Assembly (NCBI GenBank): GCA_023442525.1
Contig: JAEZZA010000023.1
Span: forward strand, 1 to 26,667
Direction of reading: 5' to 3'
Origin: Bacteroidota bacterium
GTDB taxonomy: Bacteria > Bacteroidota > Bacteroidia > Bacteroidales > UBA10428
Length of the DNA stretch: 26,667 nucleotides
In this document: piece by piece, positions 22,891 to 26,667 of the stretch
How the letters are laid out: each line of letters opens with the position of its first letter
Position numbering within the stretch: the stretch's first letter is position 1
Notes under the pieces: generated by a model
The model's database searches: none
The model's input: only the letters and a program-made list of their open reading frames with translations
What the model was told of the DNA's origin: nothing
Translations under genes and position numbers: made by a program

Positions 22891-25116
22891 CTAGTCCCAA
22901 AGAATGTGGACCTTCTTCAAATACTCCCTGAACTTTGGCAGAATACGTATGATCTGATCGATCTGGTGGCCGTGGGTGAGAGATTTTAACGATTTACCGT
23001 AACCGGCCAATGGGCTGTTATGATATTTTTCGCCTGTGGTAATCAGCGTACTGGAAAAATTCTCCAGCTCATCAATCGACAGTACCTTGCTGACTTCTTC
23101 AAACTGGGGAACAACCTTCGTCTTTAATGCATTGATCAACTCTTCATCAACCGGCTCATCGGATTTCAACAAATTATCCGTAACATCATCCGGTGTGAAA
23201 TGATCGTCCTTCTCAATCTCATATACGGGCTCCCTGCGGTTTACTGCCGGTAAAGTCACCGTAAACTTACTGCCCTTTCCGGGTTCACTTTCCGCATAAA
23301 TAGTACCGTTATTCTTGACCAGCATTTCGTGACAAATCACCAGGCCAAGTCCGGCACCCCTGTGATCGGCAGTTCCCAGCTTCGACTGTGAGAAGTCGAA
23401 ATCGAAAAGCATATCCAGGTTTTCTTTGGAAATTCCCACTCCGGTGTCGGTAACCGTAACTTCCGCCATGTTGTTATCAACAGTACAGTCGATTTTGATC
23501 TTACCAGACGGAGGCGTAAACTGGATGGCATTGGTGACCAGGTTCTGTAAAACTGCCGCAATCATCGTCCGGTCGGCTGTCACGTAAACGTTTCCTTCGG
23601 CCCTGATCTCCAGGTTTATGTCTTTTCGTGCAGCTTCCCTGGTGTTCATCTCGGCAATATCCTTGATCAGCCCCGTGAGTTCCACCGTCTCCGGCTTCAC
23701 TTCAAAAGTCCTCCGTTGCAAACGCGACCATTCCTGCAGGTTCGACAGTACCTTCTGAACCTGCAATGCCAGGTCGTATATCAGTCCCGAATATTCCCGC
23801 GCCTTACTCACATCTTTAGCCTCGGCAGCCCGGTTCATGAGTTCCGAAAAGCCCATGATGGTGTTAAAGGGATTTTTAAGATTGAGGGCGACAAAAGAAA
23901 AGAATTTGTCCTTCAGGTCGTTCAGATTTTCCAGTTCCTTACTCTGTGTCGCAAGCTTTCGGTTCAGGTTAATATATCTTATATTCAGCCGGAACAGGAG
24001 GAAGAGCAGGGTAGCCAGCACCAGGACCAGCGTGGTGATCATAATCACGAGAACTGTGCTGAGCCTTACTTTCTCAATACTTTTCGAAATCTGTTCACGC
24101 AGTGAAAGATTTTCCTCTTCTTTTTGGTTCACATCATACAAAACGCGTATCCGGGCCAGCTGTGCCCCACGCTCGGCATCCAGAAGGGAATCCGACAGGT
24201 CGCGGTAGAGCTTAACATAACGGTAAGCCTGGGTATATTCGCCCCGGCTGGCATGTATATCCGAAAGCAATCCTGCTGCATCTCTGCTAATGTTTTCAAA
24301 TTTACGCGACGACGACAGGTTATAGGCAAGCACGGCATATTTCAATGCCGCAGGATTATTGTTCAGCTTGTAGTATCCCCGTGCAATGTTAAGCTGTGCC
24401 TCCGAACGCACCAGGTCGTCAGGAGCCTCGCCCAGCATTTCCAGAACCTTGTAAAAATGCTGGAGAGCTTCTTCGTTTCGGCCCATGGTGGCATAAGCAT
24501 AGCCGATATTTTTCAGAAGCGCCAGCTTTTCAGGTTCCATACGCAGACTATCTGCTATCATAAGCGATACCAGGAAATAGGAAAGACCTTTATCCACGCT
24601 GTCGGTGGATAGATAATTCATTCCCATGTTCATGTAGTTGATGGCAATCTGCGGATGGTTGGCGACGGCCTTATTGAGTTCAAGCGACTGGCGGTAATTC
24701 TGTTGAGCTTCGGAAAAATCGCCTGCCGCCATATATACCAGGCCGATTTCGTTATAACACCCGGCTATTTCTCCGGTATCCTGCAGCCGGTTAAATTCGT
24801 CGAGCGCCGAATACAGGCTTTGGAGTGCTTTGTCGTATTGTGCAGTTACCATGTAGAAATCGGCCAGTGAGCGGTTGCTCAAACCAATCCTTCGCTGGTC
24901 TTTCAGCTTTTGGGAAATCGCGAATGCTTCTTCCGAGGCTTGATATGCCTCTACGGGTTTCGACTTGACTATCTCCCTGCTGATCCTGAGCAATAAATCC
25001 ACCCGGTTGGTATCATCAGTAACCTTTTCGACCTGAACATTCAAATCCTCACCCTGAGCCAGGTTAAAGGGCAACAGTATGATCACCGCCAGCAAGATTC
25101 GTTTCAGGAATTTCAT
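22891..25116 (-). CDS. TPR-containing membrane sensor kinase lacking the phospho-acceptor histidine
   Basis: A 741-residue protein. The signal peptide is MKFLKRILLAVIILLPFNLAQG. Periplasmic TPR repeats span about 40-330, followed by a coiled coil, a transmembrane helix at 353-376, a HisKA-like region at 395-470 and an ATPase domain at 510-625 with N525/N529, DTGVGI at 557-562 and GAGLGLVI at 587-594. In this family the H box usually reads AHDLKNPF; here residues 410-417 are A-L-N-L-K-N-P-F, so His is replaced by Leu411. A helical C-terminal extension (about 650-740) follows. Without the His it cannot autophosphorylate in the usual way; it may act as a sensor partner of the REC-kinase at 21268 (inference). 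A weak -7 box (TATATTCG, 25151-25144) precedes the ATG. Confidence 0.9.
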   Translation of the reverse strand: MKFLKRILLAVIILLPFNLAQGEDLNVQVEKVTDDTNRVDLLLRISREIVKSKPVEAYQASEEAFAISQKLKDQRRIGLSNRSLADFYMVTAQYDKALQSLYSALDEFNRLQDTGEIAGCYNEIGLVYMAAGDFSEAQQNYRQSLELNKAVANHPQIAINYMNMGMNYLSTDSVDKGLSYFLVSLMIADSLRMEPEKLALLKNIGYAYATMGRNEEALQHFYKVLEMLGEAPDDLVRSEAQLNIARGYYKLNNNPAALKYAVLAYNLSSSRKFENISRDAAGLLSDIHASRGEYTQAYRYVKLYRDLSDSLLDAERGAQLARIRVLYDVNQKEEENLSLREQISKSIEKVRLSTVLVIMITTLVLVLATLLFLLFRLNIRYINLNRKLATQSKELENLNDLKDKFFSFVALNLKNPFNTIMGFSELMNRAAEAKDVSKAREYSGLIYDLALQVQKVLSNLQEWSRLQRRTFEVKPETVELTGLIKDIAEMNTREAARKDINLEIRAEGNVYVTADRTMIAAVLQNLVTNAIQFTPPSGKIKIDCTVDNNMAEVTVTDTGVGISKENLDMLFDFDFSQSKLGTADHRGAGLGLVICHEMLVKNNGTIYAESEPGKGSKFTVTLPAVNRREPVYEIEKDDHFTPDDVTDNLLKSDEPVDEELINALKTKVVPQFEEVSKVLSIDELENFSSTLITTGEKYHNSPLAGYGKSLKSLTHGHQIDQIIRILPKFREYLKKVHILWD

Positions 25117-25182
25117 CAGGGAAAATCAGTTAGCAAGGAAACACGAATATAAAGAGAAATTGTGAATTAGCGTTATATGATA

Positions 25183-25749
25183 TTATACTCTTGTAACCCC
25201 GCCAGTCAGCGCGAATTTCATTACTTCACCGGGGGGAAGGTTGAGGGGACGGACATGTTCGCGGGGAACGATGAACATCTCGCCCGACCAGTTGTAAGAA
25301 TGCGGAAACAACACGGCAACTTTTCCTTCAGCTCCCAAATCGGCCAGATCTTCGGCGGTGATAAAACCAATTTTTTCGAGTTCGGAAACCATGTTCACCT
25401 TCACAATTACCGGCTTGGTGAATTTTCTCTTTTCACCGACAAAAGCGTTGACAAAGTCGTTGATCGAACTGTAGATCATTTTTAGCACTGGTACTTTTTC
25501 AAATACCTTTTCCATAATTGCGGCTATGGGTTTGAAGAGGAACCAGTTTCCCATCCAGCCCATTACGGTTATGAACAGAAAGGTTACAACGAGCCCCACT
25601 CCCGGAATCTGCACTTTGAAAATGTCACGGATGAGGTTACGGATGGGGCCGTCGATCAGGTTGAAAACCCAGTAAACGACAATTATGGTAAGTGCCGCAG
25701 GGGCAACAAGCAATAGTCCCTGTAGGAAGTAACGAAACATTTTTTTCAT
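25183..25749 (-). CDS. DUF502 family membrane protein
   Basis: A 188-residue protein from the ATG at 25749 (MKKMFRYFLQGLLLVAPAALTI). It has two transmembrane segments near residues 7-35 and 57-85, then a soluble domain with VLKMIYSSINDFVNAF and a C-terminal PLNLPPGEVMKFALTGGVTRV, all typical of DUF502. The biochemical role is unknown to me. An in-frame ATG at 25821 would place the start upstream of the -7 box at 25773 and inside repeat DNA, so the shorter form is chosen. It lies 66 bp upstream of the sensor kinase gene on the same strand and may be co-transcribed with it. Confidence 0.88.
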   Translation of the reverse strand: MKKMFRYFLQGLLLVAPAALTIIVVYWVFNLIDGPIRNLIRDIFKVQIPGVGLVVTFLFITVMGWMGNWFLFKPIAAIMEKVFEKVPVLKMIYSSINDFVNAFVGEKRKFTKPVIVKVNMVSELEKIGFITAEDLADLGAEGKVAVLFPHSYNWSGEMFIVPREHVRPLNLPPGEVMKFALTGGVTRV

Positions 25750-25772
25750 AGCCAGGTGATGTTTTGGTCTCA

Positions 25773-25780
25773 CAAAGATA
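25773..25780 (-). promoter_or_regulatory. -7 promoter box (TATCTTTG) for the DUF502 gene
   Basis: A perfect TAnnTTTG with TTTC 19 nt upstream, one base off the -33 TTTG. It implies a leader of about 17-20 nt to the ATG at 25749. Confidence 0.6.
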
Positions 25781-25786
25781 ACAATA

Positions 25787-25836
25787 GGATTTACGATTTG
25801 AAATGTGTCAATATGCCCCACTGTGCCAATGTGCTA
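25787..25836. repeat. AAATC heptamers and TGTGCCAA-type repeat
   Basis: On the minus strand AAATCGT and AAATCCT are two in-phase 7-bp units of the family at 3295-3329. On the plus strand degenerate units of TGTGCCAA follow at roughly 8-bp steps. Confidence 0.5.
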
Positions 25837-25848
25837 TAAGAACATCGA

Positions 25849-25896
25849 ACTGTCGGACGCCTTGTAAGAGTCGTGGCAGGAGAGGTGTCCGACGGT
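25849..25896 (+). repeat. Palindromic element, copy 5
   Basis: Arms intact; it differs from copies 4 and 6 by one loop base (GAGTCG for GGGTCG). It is preceded by GAACATCGA as in copy 4. It is followed at once by direct repeat A. Confidence 0.9.
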
Positions 25897-25900
25897 TTAA

Positions 25901-26101
25901 GAATAATGAAGTACTTTCTACTCGCAGTCTCAATACTGCAACCCGCGCCTATAAAGAATTTCTCGCAGAAAACGCAGAATTTAGTACCGCAGAAACATGC
26001 CCTTGGCATGTCAACGCAGAAAGCGCAGAAGGAGCAGCTGCAACTCTCTGCGAATTCTGCGAACCAGCCAGAGGCTGGATCTGCGGGTTACTCATGCCCA
26101 A
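25901..26101. repeat. About 200-bp direct repeat, copy A
   Basis: It starts GAATAATGAAGTA and ends CTCATGCCCAA, and is nearly identical to copy B 380 bp away. Inside are palindromes ACATGCC-CTT-GGCATGT (25995-26011) and CCAGCC-AGA-GGCTGG (26064-26078) and several CGCAGAA units. Open frames across it come from the repeats and are not called. Confidence 0.9.
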
Positions 26102-26200
26102 AACCCATGCCCCAATCTGCGATATTCAGCGATTTCAGCGAGAACCTTTTTTGTCAGCCGGTATTTGCAATCTCCCAGATTGCTACAAACCGCTAACTCT

Positions 26201-26283
26201 GGAACCTCTGGAACTCCTGCTCTCCTGTAGCCTGTAGCCTGTAGTCTGTAGCCTATTAAAACCACCGAACACCGAACACCGAA
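26201..26283. repeat. Composite short-repeat module
   Basis: Two GGAACYCCT units, then CTGCTCTC, four CTGTAGC-type heptamers (26225-26252), CTATTAAAAC, and three CACCGAA heptamers (26263-26283). The order is the same as at 22710-22843. Confidence 0.9.
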
Positions 26284-26482
26284 TAATGAAGTAGTTTCTA
26301 CTCGCAGTCTCAAGACTGCAACCAGCGCCTATAAAAAATTTCTCGCAGAAATACGCAGAATTTAGTACCGCAGAAACATGCCTTTGGCATGTCAACGCAG
26401 AAAGCGCAGAAGGAGCAGCTGCAACCCTCTGCGAATTCTGCGAACCAGCCAGAGGCTGGATCTGCGGGTTACTCATGCCCAA
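26281..26482. repeat. About 200-bp direct repeat, copy B
   Basis: A near-identical copy of 25901-26101, with a few substitutions and small indels. It is followed after 4 nt by element copy 6, whereas copy A is preceded by an element. Confidence 0.9.
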
Positions 26483-26486
26483 GAAA

Positions 26487-26534
26487 ACTGTCGGACGCCT
26501 TGTAAGGGTCGTGGCAGGAGAGGTGTCCGACGGT
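26487..26534 (+). repeat. Palindromic element, copy 6
   Basis: Same core as copy 4, with intact arms and CGGTTTTTAG after the right arm, which would give a short T-tract. Confidence 0.9.
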
Positions 26535-26557
26535 TTTTAGGACAAACCGCTAACTTT

Positions 26558-26644
26558 GGAACACCTGGAACCTTTGGAACCCCTGGAACCCCTGGAACCC
26601 CTGGAACCCCTGGAACCCCTGGAACCCCTGGAACTCTGAACCCT
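26558..26644. repeat. 9-bp tandem repeat, GGAACCCCT family
   Basis: Eight 9-bp units (26558-26629, six of them exact GGAACCCCT) and then degenerate GGAACTCT and GAACCCT units. The window ends in CCATTCGCC, the sequence that also stands before the CGCCCCGT octamers at 22686. Confidence 0.92.
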
Positions 26645-26667
26645 GAAACCTTTGTTCTCCATTCGCC

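Noticed and set aside
22664..22900. Minus-strand open frame with YRLQATG repeats
   Set aside because: The peptide repeat is only the translation of the CTGTAGC heptamer (three units make seven codons).
25750..25821. Longer start of the DUF502 protein
   Set aside because: The extra 24 codons cover the -7 box and repeat DNA and would displace the membrane start MKKMFRYF.
25803..26482. Several overlapping open frames in the right-end spacer
   Set aside because: All read through the 200-bp repeats, heptamers and palindromic elements, disagree in frame between the two repeat copies and have no protein-like pattern.
7251..26534. Palindromic elements considered as IS ends or REP elements with a local RAYT
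   Set aside because: No transposase-like gene, no target-site duplication and no paired REPIN layout were seen within the window; the wider genome was not available.

Overview
The window looks like a chromosomal segment of a member of the Bacteroidota, probably an anaerobic Bacteroidales-type organism (inference). Support comes from type IX secretion (T9SS) sorting tails, a PorP/SprF protein, DUF4296 and DUF502 proteins, the short Bacteroidota-style ATP synthase epsilon subunit, the near absence of Shine-Dalgarno sites, and repeated matches to the Bacteroidota -7 promoter box TAnnTTTG just upstream of genes.

Layout. 1-1300: a 9-bp tandem repeat, a stand-alone receiver protein and a small outer-membrane barrel. 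1368-3162: atpD-atpC. 3163-3485: repeat-rich spacer. 3486-4946: a cytoplasmic-looking GH16-fold protein that lacks both catalytic glutamates. 5011-7141: a T9SS-secreted CotH/lamin-tail protein whose start lies 25 nt after tRNA-Arg(CCU). 7303-17231: a minus-strand operon of a small secreted protein, a giant (about 2,620-residue) T9SS adhesin with 15 tandem Ig-like domains, a PorP/SprF partner and a DUF4296 lipoprotein. 17501-20344: rbfA with a LolC/E-type permease, and trpS. 20577-22464: a secreted unknown protein and a receiver-histidine kinase. 22891-25749: a TPR sensor kinase without its phospho-acceptor histidine, and a DUF502 membrane protein. 25750-26667: gene-free repeat DNA.

How the genes work together. 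The adhesin, PorP/SprF and lipoprotein genes probably form one cell-surface secretion unit, with the adhesin exported by T9SS through or beside its own SprF. The two kinases and the lone receiver are candidates for a shared phosphorelay. The rest (ATP synthase, tRNA, TrpRS, RbfA, lipoprotein permease) is housekeeping.

The most unusual feature is the intergenic DNA. Six copies of a 47-48 bp palindromic element occur, all in spacers, and all keep one G/T position that pairs only as G-U in one RNA orientation. Around them are tandem repeats of 7, 8 or 9 bp from several unrelated families (CTGTAGC, CACCGAA, TATCCRG, AAATCTA, TGCAGTCN, TCCTGCTC, GGAACCCCT), sometimes in the same order at different loci. 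No transposase or RAYT gene is present in the window.
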